Under the pieces are notes generated by a model. That model was not told where the DNA came from. It ran no database searches and saw nothing but the letters and a program-made list of their open reading frames with translations. 64,000 bases of DNA from contig NC_092679.1 in NCBI RefSeq assembly GCF_964355755.1, forward strand, positions 23,746,432 to 23,810,431. The letters are read 5' to 3'. Positions 32,186-47,100 of this stretch are shown one piece after another (within the stretch, counting starts at the first letter, position 1; every line of letters begins with the position of its first letter). The position numbers were made by a program, and so were the translations under genes. Source of the stretch: Antedon mediterranea. Its lineage: Eukaryota; Echinodermata; Crinoidea; Comatulida; Antedonidae.

Positions 32186-35100
32186 CTCTTCTTTGATGTT
32201 GCTAGGGTCTATAAAGTCAGGGTTGTTCTTATGGTCCATTACTATAGGTTTATCACCTGGTTTATGCTAGAATACAAAATAAAAAACAAATAAACAATAT
32301 TTATATTTTATTTAAAAATTTAAATAGTGACTGTTTATTTAAATATTCACATTCAATATTCAAATTCACTAAGAAATTTTAATTCCGAAAACTAGAACTT
32401 TATGGAAACTGACATTTAGGGCTTGGTAAAAGAAGAGCTGACTGTAGAAGGATACAGTAGTTCAAACTCTGTATTCACACACACCAGGGTGTCAACACCA
32501 TCATTTTGTGTAGTGTGTGCCTCGGTGTCTGTAAACTTCAAAGTCTTGCTAGGCAATGTGAAGGGGTATTAAATTGGTGTTGTAGTATTATACAGTAGAA
32601 CCTTCATTTGAACACCCCTATTGACACTTTCCTGTGAAACCAACAAGGAGAAGTATATGTTTTATACTGCATCCACCCGTATTTAGGGGACACTTTGTTG
32701 GGTGCATCCACCCGTATTTAGGGGACACTTTGTTGGGTGCATCCACCCGTATTTAGGGGACACTTTGTTGGGTGCATCTAGCCGTATTTAGGGCACACTT
32801 TGTTGGGTGCATCCACCCGTATTTAGGGCACACTTTGTTGGGTGCATCCACCCGTATTTAGGGCACACTTTATTGGGTGCATCCAGCCCGTATTTAGGGG
32901 ACACTTTGTTGGGTGCATCTAGCCCGTATTTAGGGGACACTTTGTTGGGTGCATCCAGCCCGTATTTAGGGGACACTTTGTTGGGTGCATCCGGCCCGTA
33001 TTTAGGGACACTTTGTTGGGTGCATCCACCCGTATTTAGGGCACACTTTGTTGGGTGCATCCAGCCCGTATTTAGGGCACACTTTGTTGGGTGCATCCAC
33101 CTGTATTTAGGGACACTTTGTTGGGTGCATCCACCCGTATTTAGGGACACTTTGTTGGGTGCATCCAGCCCGTATTTAGGGGACACTTTGTTGGGTGCAT
33201 CCAGCCCGTATTTAGGGGACACTTTGTTGGGTGCATCCGGCCCGTATTTAGGGCCACTTTGTTGGGTGCATCCAGCCCGTATTTAGGGGACACTTTGTTG
33301 GGTGCATCCAGCCCGTATTTAGGGGACACTTTGTTGGGTGCATCCAGCCTATATTTAGGGACACTTTGTTGGGTGCATCCAGCCCGTATTTAGGGACACT
33401 TTGTTGGGTGCATCCAGCCCGTATTTAGGGGACACTTTGTTGGGTGCATCCAGCCCGTATTTAGGGGACACTTTGTTGGGTGCATCCAGCCCGTATTTAG
33501 GGACACTTTGTTGGGTGCATCCAGCCCGTATTTAGGGACACTTTGTTGGGTGCATCCAGCCTGTATTTAGGGACACTTTGTTGGGTGCATCCAGCCCGTA
33601 TTTAGGGACACTTTGTTGGGTGCATCCAGCCCGTATTTAGGGGACACTTTGTTGGGTGCATCCAGCCCGTATTTAGGGCCACTTTGTTGGGTGCATCCAG
33701 CCCGTATTTAGGGGACACTTTGTTGGGTGCATCCAGCCCGTATTTAGGGCCACTTTGTTGGATGCATCCAGCCCGTATTTAGGGCCACTTTGTTGGGTGC
33801 ATCCAGCCCGTATTTAGGGACACTTTGTTGGGTGCATCCAGCCCGTATTTAGGGACACTTTGTTGGGTGCATCCAGCCCGTATTTAGGGACACTTTGTTG
33901 GGTGCATCCAGCCCGTATTTAGGGGACACTTTGTTGGGTGCATCCAGCCCGTATTTAGGGGCACTTTGTTGGGTGCATCCAGCCCGTATTTAGGGACACT
34001 TTGTTGGGTGCATCCAGCCCGTATTTAGGGACACTTTGTTGGGTGCATCCAGCCCGTATTTAGGGACACTTTGTTGGGTGCATCCAGCCCGTATTTAGGG
34101 ACACTTTGTTGGGTGCATCCAGCCCGTATTTAGGGGACACTTTGTTGGGTCCTGAAGGGGTTCAACTGTAATGGTAGTAAATTGGACAAACCTGTACAAC
34201 TTTAGGTGGGAATTTGTCAGCTAGCTTGCTTAGTAACACATCTACTTTCTGACGTTGAAACAACGATGCTGGCTCTTCTTTCTTTGGTTTCTTTTTATCT
34301 AAAACAAATAATTAAATATTATGTAACTGTGTCAGTCAATTTAATTCACAGTGGTGTATACTGCTTTGTTTAGTATCTTATCAGCAAAGTTCTGTGATAT
34401 AGGTAAGTAATTAAAAAATGTAATTTCTGTGTCAGCACCGACTAGCGATTTGACCTCTGATTTGACCTCTGCTTCAGTAGCATTTAATTTTTATTTTTTT
34501 ATTATTCCTTCAATGTCAGAATCACAGGATAAAATTGAAAAAAACATTTTCATTCTGTATCTTGTTTGCTAAATGACAGAGTGGCGTTGACTCAAAACAC
34601 AAGAGGTCGCTTCTGATTCAACAAAATAAGTTAAAATGATATATATATATAGGTATTGTTTATAGTATGTGTATTACAGTCAGATACAGTACTCTATGTA
34701 TCTACTTACTGTATGTGTGAACTCAACCTTATTACAGTCAGATACAGTACTCTATGTATATACTTACTGTATGTGTGAACTCAACCTTATTACAGTCTGA
34801 TACAGTACTCTATGTATATACTTACTGTATGTGTGAACTCAACCTTATTACAGTCTGATACAGTACTCTATGTATATACTTACTGTATGTGTGAACTCAA
34901 CCTTATTACAGTCAGATACAGTACTCTATGTATATACTTACTGTATGTGTGAACTCAACCTTATTACAGTCTGATACAGTACTCTATGTATATACTTACT
35001 GTATGTGTGAACTCAACCTTATTACAGTCAGATACAGTACTCTATGTATCTACTTACTGTATGTGTGAACTCAACCTTATTACAGTCAGATACAGTACTC

Positions 35101-38100
35101 TATGTATATACTTACTGTATGTGTGAACTCAACCTTATTACAGTCTGATACAGTACTCTATGTATATACTTACTGTATGTGTGAACTCAACCTTATTACA
35201 GTCAGATACAGTACTCTATGTATATACTTACTGTATGTGTGAACTCAACCTTATTACAGTCTGATACAGTACTCTATGTATATACTTACTGTATGTGTGA
35301 ACTCAACCTTATTACAGTCTGATACAGTACTCTATGTATATACTTACTGTATGTGTGAACTCAACCTTATTACAGTCAGATACAGTACTCTATGTATATA
35401 CTTACTGTATGTGTGAACTCAACCTTATTACAGTCTGATACAGTACTCTATGTATATACTTACTGTATGTGTGAACTCAACCTTAAATTTATATTTGTAT
35501 AAATAATAATATGCAAAAGTCAATATAACATCTATCCCTATCCCAATACAGTAGATTTTGTTTCTATGAGATTGTTACCTTTTTCTTTTTTCTCTTTATC
35601 TTTAAATTCCCACCAGTATCCACAGGATGATTGGTACCTAGAGTATGACAATGTCTCCTCAAAAGCTGACTGGATGTTGTAAGTTGCTGTCAACTAGAAA
35701 CAAACAAAAAGTTACATACATTTGAGTTTAATATTTCCACTAAAGCTCTGTTTTAATACCCCTTTCACATTTACTTTCAATACAGACACCGGGACACACA
35801 CTATACAAAATGATGGTGTTGCTCTGTCTACACTATCAAACTAGTTTGACGACAAAAAAAAGTGATATGCCCAAATATGGTAGTAATATGATGCGATTGT
35901 GTCCATATATGGGCACATCACATTGTTTTTATCACATGATAATTGATAGTGTAGACAGAAATTAAAGTAAATCAAATTGGGATTAGGTGTGAAAAATTCA
36001 TTTTATTGACATGACATTAAAACTAAAGGTAAAGGACCAGATCAAAATTATTCTACTGCAGTTAGTGCAGTAAATATATATTTTTACTGCAGTTACTGCA
36101 GTAAATATATATATTTACTGCAATAGCATATAACATCATTTTATTTTGTTTCAATATAGAAGTTTGAGACATATCACTGCAATAAACAATGTGTATGTGT
36201 ATTATTCACCCCATCCACTCCCCCTCCAAAAAAAAATATAAAAAAACATAAGCAAAAACAGGTTGAACAAAAACTCTACAGTAGAATCATTTTTACATGG
36301 CCCCTAAATAAAATGGGGTTTTGTTTTTTTGATACACTACATCATGATGAACATACATAAAGTGCACAAGATAGAACATGGCGTGAACTTTAGCACTTCA
36401 TAGCCAGTGCACAAGATAGAACATGGCGTGAACTTTAGCACTTCATAGCCAGTGCACAAGATAGAACATGGCGTGAACTTTAGCACTTCATAGCCAGTGC
36501 ACAAGATAGAACATGGCGTGAACTTTAGCACTTCATAGCCAGTGCACAAGATAGAACATGGCGTGAACTTTAGCACTTCATAGCCAGTGCACAAGATAGA
36601 ACATGGCGTGAACTTTAGCACTTCATAGCCAGTGCACAAGATAGAACATGGCGTGAACTTTAGCACTTCATAGCCAGTGCACAAGATAGAACATGGGGTG
36701 AACTTTAGCACTTCATAGCCAGTGCACAAGATAGAACATGGCGTGAACTTTAGCACTTCATAGCCAGTGCACAAGATAGAACATGGGGTGAACTTTAGCA
36801 CTTCATAGCCAGTGCACAAGATAGAACATGGGGTGAACTTTAGCACTTCATAGCCAGTGCACAAGATAGAACATGGCGTGAACTTTAGCACTTCATAGCC
36901 AGTGCACAAGATAGAACATGGCGTGAACTTTAGCACTTCATAGCCAGTGCACAAGATAGAACATGGCGTGAACTTTAGCACTTCATAGCCAGTGCACAAG
37001 ATAGAACATGGCGTGAACTTTAGCACTTCATAGCCAGTGCACAAGATAGAACATGGCGTGAACTTTAGCACTTCATAGCCAGTGCACAAGATAGAACATG
37101 GGGTGAACTTTAGCACTTCATAGCCAGTGCACAAGATAGAACATGGCGTGAACTTTAGCACTTCATAGCCAGTGCACAAGATAGAACATGGCGTGAACTT
37201 TAGCACTTCATAGCCATTTGGAAAAGAAAAACAATAGAAAAAAGAACGAAAAAAGTTTGGAATTGATTGTATTGGGATTTTGGAATTCAACGTAAGTGTT
37301 GCGATTGGCGTTGCCTAATAAATATAAACTTTCTTCTTCCAAGAATGAAGAAGAGCAAAACAATAGTTGTAAAGATTAGATAAAGATTGGGAATTCCATG
37401 TTTAAAGGGGGGTTCCGGGTTTAAAATGAATAGTAAAAAATGTAAAATATATTTGTTTGTCTCTTGAACGGTAAAAGTTTCAATTTATATAAGCGCCCAG
37501 TGAAGCAGAACGAAGGCTGTGAAATGACGCCAGATTACAAGTGCAGCTACGGCAAAATCACACTGTGGTTACAGAATACGAAATTCGTGAAATGGTCAAT
37601 CTTCCGACGACTCGTTATCATTAACCATATCAATTACTTTTGTAAAATTATACTTATCTGATGTAATTTTAGTCGGTCTTCCCATTTATAAAATCAATTT
37701 TCTATGAAAATCCATCAAAACAGTGAAAAATTAGATAAGTTTGCACTTTACGTTTGCCGATTTTCGCACTGACTTAGGGAAAGCCTTCAAAATCAATGAA
37801 GCGTAACGTATACATTCCTGCTGAGCGAGGAGAGCGAGACGACGATACACGTGCTCTCTCTGCCCATGCCTGGCATCGTCACGTGATAAGCAGATACAGT
37901 ATACAATACCAAACTGGTCGGGTCGAGTATACCCCGTCTATATCACAACATGAACGATGTACAGTATTTGATTGAAGGTCGACTCAACCTACCGGAATGG
38001 TATAGATAATATAGCTCGAATGAGAGAGTTGGAATATTTGTAAACATAAGTACAGTATTGCTAATTTTAACAAGTGTAGCCTATAGTAAAAGGCCTGGTA

Positions 38101-41100
38101 GTATCAATTCGCATAGGGTCTACTACACTAGCTAGCTCAATTTTTAACTGGGCCGGATCGGCTAGGCTAGGCTAGGCTAGGTCTCCTTCCTACTACCGGT
38201 CTACTTGCTTGATGCAGTATCCGCTTTTTTGGAGAGTAAACTAGGCCTACTTATTAGACGATCGGGACACCATACGTGCGGACGGCGATCGGACCTTGTT
38301 TTGCCTCAATATTTACAGCCGATTTTTGTAGAACGTTTTAGGTTTAGATTGTTTAGGAGTTTGGTTGATAGGATGGGTTTGGAATCCACTGAGTTTTGTT
38401 ATTTATGGGCCAATCGTTTAGTAATGGGCTAGCTAGGCCCATGAATGATGGCCATCGTGGCATGGAATCCCTAGTCAGAAATGGCTCTCACCCCGGCATG
38501 AATAAAATGATTTAGGCTAGGCCTAGCCTAGTACGTGAAGCCGATATACGATCTGTACTATTAATTCGAGGTATAAAAATAGTATAATTTATGACTCCGT
38601 AATCTGTACTAAATTTTGTATTTCATTAAATGTCAAATAAATATATGCTACTACTGTTATTATTACACTTTAGGCCTAGCTTAGCAAATCTACAAAAAAT
38701 GTATTTCACAATGATCGGGTGGTCGTCGTTTGACAGAGGAGAGAGAACACAACGCACAAGCTTGACGTCGCCAGTTTGGAATCCACTGATGACGTGATTT
38801 TGTGAATATCTCATGAATATTAATGAGCTTCCCTAAGCTGCTGAAAAACAGACTTTCCATGAATTTACCCTAAAATGTATATGAAATTTAATTTTTTTAA
38901 TTTCTCGTTATTACTTCTTCATTCTGACATGTCTATATTGTTATAATATTTTTTATTTAATAAATAAACGATATTTAAAAGCAATTTTAAACCCAGAATC
39001 CCCCTTTAAGTAAATATAAACATTTGTATTACAAATTATAACAACAGTACAATACTCAAAAGTGAAACAGGTTCTTTAAAAACAAAAATTTAACCTTTAA
39101 TTGTTAATAAAAGATAGATAGATTTACTTATTTTCAATAACTGTATGTCAAAATATGTAATAAAAATAATGAATTTAAACACTTCATATAATTAAAAAAA
39201 ATTAAAATCACATAAGATACTGAATGTAATGTTGTATTGTATTGTATCCCATAGCTTTGACAGCAAATGTCTGCATACAACACATAAACATCAATTATTA
39301 TTAGTGCTGTACAGTATGTTGAGTATGAAATTGAATAGTAATAGCACCCTCAATGTTTGGGAGTGTTTGCCAAGACTACCCTACAGTGATATTGTATAAA
39401 CATACAAATTACTGTATCTCTCTTACTTATTATAGATTTTTCCATAGAGGAAAAAATAATATTATTTTTCCTCCATGATTTTTCTAAAACAAAAAAAAAA
39501 TGTTTGGCTACCATTATGTTAGATACAGGTAAGATAGTAGGCTAAAGCTCTGTCTACACTATCAAACTTTATGTGATTTGTCCATATATGGACATGATGA
39601 TGTCATATCACTACCATGTGGGCATCACTACCATATTTGGGCACATCACACTTTTTATGTCAAACTAGTTTGATAGTGTAGACAGAGCTTCAATCAAAAC
39701 GTCATCTAAACTGTCAGTTTGAACAAGGTGTTGCAATTGCTGTTAGTTATTTCAAGATACCATTCCTATAACTTCCTTAATAATAATATGCTTCTATGAA
39801 ATAAAGTCAGACAGAAATTGAAACAAATAATTACTAAGAATAAGATCATAGTAAGAATCTATTTCTGAATACTTTGATGAGTTTTAAAACATTATTGAGA
39901 AACTCGCCCTTGTCCAGATTTTCCGAAAGGTTTTTTTTTAGAATGTTTTAATTTTGATTTCTTGGAGGTTTAAAGGAATAATATAACCACAAGATGACAA
40001 GGTTTAATTATACTTTGAATAATTGTTAAATTTTTAATATTTTACAATAATTTTATTATTACATTTTAAAATAATATAATAATTTTTATATAAAATATAG
40101 TAATTTAAGTAATTTTTCTAAAAACTATAGTAGTGTAATTATTATTCTATATTCAATTCTTAAATTTTTTTGCTAGGTTTTGCACTTGTGATATTTAATT
40201 TAGGCCAAGCACGCAAGAAAAAAATGTAGTTAATTAAAACATGTTTCAAAGAAACCAAACTTTTCTTGAGAAATAAAAAAAATCTGTTTATTTGAAATTA
40301 TTAAGATGTTTATATTGCTATGATCAAGACCCTCTTGTGGTCTAGTGGGACTTCCCCTAATAGTTGTTACAGGTTGAAATCCGGCCAGACGAGATTTTAT
40401 CAAGCAGTACAAAACTTATTTATTGTTTGTTTCTATTCTAATAATAGTGATAATATTCTATATAGTCAAATCTTAGAATACTTAATTAAGATTATTTATA
40501 ACACACCCAAATGTATCCTTGCCTTTTGATTGGTTAACTCATATCATGTGCCATTCATATACGTTTTATTGCATTGTAAAAGTTCTATTGAATGGTTCTA
40601 TTATAATGTGCAGTGTATTGTTTTGTTTTACCCTGTATATGCTTGGTGACCTACGATGTTTGTTACATTTATTTGAAATACAGGGTGATTTTATATTATA
40701 TACAGTAAATATGTGATGCATTTTAAAAACCACCATTGTATTTTGTGTCCACATTTGTTTGTCATATAAAGTTTGATAGTGTAGACTGAGCTTTACATTG
40801 GGAAATAATCAAAAAAATGCTGTTCATATTTTATAGTCATCTTGTATCAACACTGAGAATTAAGGAATTACAAAAAAAGACCCCCAAATGCCAAATCATC
40901 TACATTAGTCATAATGTTTATATATACTCACCATTCTAGCATTGAGGACTGAACAAAGATCCGGAGCTTGGTAGATAACACCATTTATTATGTAATAGTT
41001 TGCTAGTGCTTTCACGTTAATCGGTGAGTTTCTGTATTGTTTTCGTATCACATAAAGAATTGGGTCATGAACGTGAAGTAGATGATATTCAATACCCGTC

Positions 41101-44100
41101 ATATTACTGAAGAAAAATGAAAAGCAATTAATGTAATCATTTTTTCTTTTTTTAAATAGAATTTTTCCAAGTACTTGCCGTCGTTAGCAGGATAGCACCT
41201 ACAATTTTTAAGTTATCATTCTGAATTTGTGTCATGGTATGGTAATCCCAACCCACTTGAACAAAATCACATCCAGTTGGATTATACTGACTGGATTCCC
41301 CTTATAAAATTGTCTATTTAAAATTTTGTTATTTTAAACATCTTTACTAACCACATAAGATGATAAATATCAACAATAATTTACATCACATATTAAAAAA
41401 TAACCTAGGCCTACAAGCAAAAAATTTAGTTTTGAAATGGAATTTCTGATATTAAAATGAATGGAGGGCATACATTATCAAGCAAGAAATCAAAAGGGTG
41501 GGCTTATTCAGTACCTGAAGATGGGCCTATACCTGGATCAGTATGGTATTTTTTACTTACACAAGTTGTTCAGGATTCAAACGCTGCATCTTTACAATTT
41601 CGTTGTTGCATGTACGATCGTAAAATGGATTGCTGCGTTCGCTGAAATAGTTCATGACGTTTGATGGATCCAGCATGGGTATCCAAGCACTATCGTGCCA
41701 TGTCATATGCAGTGAATGATCTATGATAAAAAAAAGAAAGTTTGATTAATACAGTATTATCTATGGATTATTTTTATAGATACTGTATTGTCTCTGCGGG
41801 CCTGAAAACATAATCTTTTACAACCATCTTTGTTGAATATGCCATCATAATAATCACTTTATTTGATCAAAAAAGGATCTAAACAATCAACATATTTACC
41901 TATTAAAGAAAACTGTAATTTAAAACAAAAAATATAGTCTTCAACCGGAAGGCCATAATGTCTGTCAGACACTACAGTAGGGTTTGGTAAAATTTCACAA
42001 TTTATTTTGTCCTTTTATTTAGTGAAATCCTTATTTTTGTTGGCCCCAATCAAGAATTATGGTGGAGGAATGTTGGTAGGAAATCTTAACGTTTCTTCTT
42101 GTTAAAATGGGTGTTGGCATGTTATCAATGCTTTTCCACACTAGTTTGGTACCAGTGGCATAATGCAGCGGCTCCTAACATGTTTATTTTTTTTTAGTTT
42201 GAATCAGGTAAATATTTTGTCAAACTAAATTGTTGATTCAATACTGTAGCATTGTATTAAATTATTTAATGTAATAAAATAAATGAAAACAAATGAAATA
42301 ACAAAAAAAATATGGTTATTCCCGCCTGTACAGAACACAAACAGGTTTCATGGCATAGCGGATGTACTGCATCACATGAGAAAGAAGAGTCTAAATAGAG
42401 CACTAGACTTGGGACAGACACTATCCAAAATTAGACACTTAAGTACTTCCTATGTTAGTGTTATAATATTGGAAGTACAGACGATTTTAATTGTTTGGTA
42501 CTAAGTAATACTATACAGTTCTACGCAAATTTAAGTTTCCTTATAATCATGGAAGATTCCCAATTGTTCGATTGATCTTGCATCTCTCGCTACTACTGTA
42601 TTAAAGGTGAAATATTTGTTTAACTACAAAAAAAAAAATAAAAATCTGATACTGCTAAAAATGACCATGTACCATCAAAGAACTTATAGAGTATTATATG
42701 TCCTAGAGCATTAGCAGATCCCCTCTATGATTTTGACTTTCTAATTTGATGCGGGCGCCCTACTCCTCAGTCAATTACTCTATCCCCCCTAGAGTATTAG
42801 AGCAGATCCCCTCTATGATTTTGACTTTCTAATTTGATGCGGGCGCCCTACTCCATGGCTCACAATGGCGCCACCCATTAGCTCTATTCTATCCCACAAT
42901 GCCTTTCGAAATTGTTAAGCGCTTCGGACGAACAGGAGATTCTTGTGTTATAAGTTCTTTGGTACCATTTACTTACTTTTCAATTCATGCACCTTTGGAA
43001 AAAAAACACAATAATACTAATAAGTTTAATCGAGGGAAGTGATTATTCAAGGACCTTTAATAGGTGCATGGTTTTTTCAATTCAGGTGTTTTTGGGTGTA
43101 CAATGACAATGTAAAATGTACGTAGGGTGGAATGTTGTGTTTATTCAAAGCAGAATGTACTATGGTAACAAATTTCACTATTTATTTATGATAATTAAAT
43201 ATTTTATTCGTACTTACTTATAATTATTTTCTCATCTACCTTTTAAACTTTAATATCATTAATCAAGAGTTCTCATACACAATTTAATAAATAATTGTCT
43301 TTGTTTAAATCGATTAATTTTAATTAAGAAATGTTTCAATAAGTAAGATTGAGTGCTTTGAAAAATAAAACTTTGGTTGTTTAATTTCTTGTAAACATGT
43401 TTTTAATTCACTTATTATAATTTTATAATCAATATTAATTTATTTAGCCTTAATAAAATCAATATAATCTGTGTTACTCAACAACTTTAGTTTAATAGTT
43501 GATGAATAATAAAGTGGACTTTCCAGTTGATTGAATAATTTCGACAGACAATTCATAATTGAGCAAATAGTTAAACTTAGTACCAGCCACCCAATACTAA
43601 ACAACATGTTGTTCCAAGCAAGGTACTTTGAGATGACTCATCTACCAAATTCCGAATCATTTCAATCAATGAATACAATACAAAATGTGGGTGATCAATA
43701 ATTGTTTAATAATGAAAAGGTATTCAAGTATTCTAAAAAACCTGGTGTATTGTTCAAATGGCCAAACAACAAAGATTATAATAACCAATTAGCTCATGAA
43801 CTGTATAGTTTAAATTCCAATTCCCTTTATTCGTTATAGTATTAAATCATTGCTAGAAACATGAGAAATGTATGGCTTAGATTTCTGTAGGTCTATTTCT
43901 GCTGTGAAAATAATGCCTCACTAACCACTTTAAAAAAAAAAAAGTTCAAATGTCTTGTCTGATTACTGTATAAAATTAGCATTCTAAAAAAAAAGAGTAA
44001 ACAATTGAATTGAATGTAAATTGTAATATTTCATACAAGTTATCACTGTGCAACTTTTAAGCACAAAAAAATCCAACTATTGACCATTTTGACCTTGAGT

Positions 44101-47100
44101 CATGTTTTTCCCGTAGACAATTATCCACTGATTTTAACGATTAATATTTAACCTGTTTGATAATTAGTTTGCAAGCTTCTTTCGGGAAATTGTATTAGAG
44201 TGTGAATGATGTCTCTTTTATAACAAACTAAAATCATACATCATTGCAGTAAAAATGTAGTTGCTGCAGTAACTGCAGTAGAATAATTTTGACATTAAAT
44301 CCCTTTATAAACAAACTACCAAAACTGGTTGGGTGGTACTGTTCTTTGGATTTAGAAACTTTGTTTCTAAATCAAAGGACAGTATAAATTTAGTTTTCCT
44401 GTCACTATTTGCAATACTGTGTAACCATATTTTCTATTTAAATTTAAAAATAAAAGAGAAACACTTTACGCCTACTTACTTCTAATAGTACTACTAAGTA
44501 TCACAACCACTAAGAAAACTACTTCTATAGTTTAGTGACAATTAAGGAAGCTATAATTATTAAACTATCAAAATAAGGAAAAATATTATTGCTAAAATAA
44601 ATGTAATAGACTCATTTTGTTTCAGTTCCAAACAATAAAAAAAAAATAAAACGCAAGTCATTGAAGTTATTAATAACATCGCAATTGGTCTATCCTGGTT
44701 GTAGTTTAAATATATAAAGACATTTAAAAATCTATCAAAGTCAATAATAAGGGAAACACTTATTTAAACTACAATTAAACATGTTTATGATGTACAGTAG
44801 TATGGAGTTAACATTGTAACAGAGAAACATGGACACATCTTCGATTCAAGCCCTACTGTACATTTATTCAGACTTACTACAAAACCAATACTTTATTAAA
44901 CTGTCTCCTCCTAAAATATTGCAACAATACTAATAGTCATTCCAAAGTGTAAATAGTCAAAAAGTGTAAATATTCACTCCAAAGTGTAACTATAGTCAAC
45001 TCCAAAATGTTTTTGTAAGCGAAAAGTAAGCTAGAGAATGATGAATTTCTATAAAATTTGTGTTTTTAATACCAATTACTTTGAGAAAGCTTTCACAATT
45101 TTTTCACCACACCAAATGTTATGACATAAGTTTATAAAAAATTAAAATATTACAAAATATTATTTATTATATAAAAAAAAAATTGTGTAAACAAAGCTTG
45201 ATGAGTAATAACTTTTTAAATAATGTTAAAAAGTACCTGGTTATTTTGATCTTTTTAAGTATTACTAGGTAAATGTCAAGTTTAAATAAATAAAAGACCT
45301 GCTTTCCTTACTTCAATGCTAATAAAGCAATTAAATTATTAACATGGTTGCTATGAAGGGTAAACCAGAATGGCTTTGTTTGTTTTCAAAACTAAATGTT
45401 TTTCCTCGTCCACCCACTTCCTTTCCCATAGCCCTTCTGCCATTTTAAATCTTAATTTGCACAATACAATGCGGTTTGCCGTACAATACCTTGTTTTCAA
45501 ACAGGATACTGTATTCAATCTTTAAGTTTATTTCCACAACAGGATATACACTTTGAATTTGAATTTCATTTTAAAAATCAATAACATGGTAGTACCATCA
45601 TCGACTTTAAAAACATTTTATTTTCAATAGTTGAAACTTCCCAATTGACACTCACAACTTGTTTGCTCTTCCTATTGGCCAAATAAAAAAATGTTGCAGC
45701 TGCATGACTTTATGTACTGTACTTCAAAGAAATTTCCCTACAACGTTTGATGTTTTGTAAAATAATGCATATTACACTTACAGGTACTTAAAAAAAGACA
45801 TTAAACCAGGTCATTCCTTGTCTTAAATGTAAATGTTATGGTTTATATGATAAAAGCAGGCCTTGTCTTTTGAAAATAATAAAAATAATAATTATAAAAT
45901 GATAGGTGTGCTACAAATTGTTTGTATTTTGGTGAGTAGAAGTTTACCAAATGTAATCGTGTTGTAAATCGCACTCCTCAAGTGCATTTTAGGAGTGTGT
46001 TAGGTGAGTGATCGCACTCGCTCGCCTTAAAAGACAAGGCCTGAAAAAGAGGAAATCAATGTACTGTACTACCTTTCTTAGTAGCTCATGTCAAATGTAC
46101 GCAAGGACCTAGTCTATCTACCTACAGTAGGCTTAGTTTTTTGGGTTTAAACAGTGGTAACTAACATACGAACATCATACACTACTGTACAGTAGCTATG
46201 GGCCTACTGTAGCTACATGGGCCTACTGTAGCTACATGGGCCTACTGTAGCTATGGGCCTACTGTAGCTATGGGCCTACTGTAGCTATGGGCCTACTGTA
46301 GCTACATGGGCCTACTGTAGCTACATGGGCCTACTGTACAGTAGCTACATGGGCCTACTGTAGCTATGGGCCTACTGTAGCTATGGGCCTACTGTAGACT
46401 GGTGTTGTCTTCTTGTTGAATTAATTATCTGCCCTTTTTTGGGCATAATCTGTTTATACATATTGGGGAATACTTGGTATTTTCGCTAAAAAGTTAAGGT
46501 TCTTCCATTGCTTTCCGATCACAATATCACAGCAAGTGCATCGCAAACAAAACGATATCAATCAATGGTCTTCTTTTTTAACACTTCCGAGTTGGCTTCT
46601 TTTCGAGATGGCTTCTTATTAAGATTACATGCATGGCAAACTAAAGATATTAGGGGAGCTTTGAAATTAATGATGTAAATTGTGTGAATTCTACGATCTA
46701 CAGTAGGCTACCCTATTTATTTAGAGCCTCTAGGCCTACATAATAAAAAAAAATTAAACCTTTTTTTAAGACAAACCATAAAATAAGCAGCCATCGCCAT
46801 ATATTATATTGAAAATGATATTCATAATTAATAATTTAATAAACAATAAACATTATTGACAGAAGCTAGTATTTAATAATCTAGAAAACTAAGCTTAGTA
46901 GTAACGCAGGAAACCTAGTTTGAATAGGAAAATATAAAATAGATTGTCGAGGGGTAGGGCTTAATTCTCCGCATCACTACACGCTGGACAAAGTAGGCAT
47001 CGCCTGCCAGGAGGTAGGGAGAGGGTGTCAGATGAAATCGGTCGCGTCTGAAATCGGTCGCGTTTGAAATCGGTCGCGATAAAATCAACTTCCGGTATTT

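Noticed and set aside
32788-33329. Open frames of 144-159 codons on both strands
   Set aside because: They are products of the 35/36-bp array; the unit length changes between copies, so the frame is not maintained.
31271-37215. CRISPR-like repeat arrays
   Set aside because: These are direct tandem arrays without unique spacers, in intronic animal DNA.
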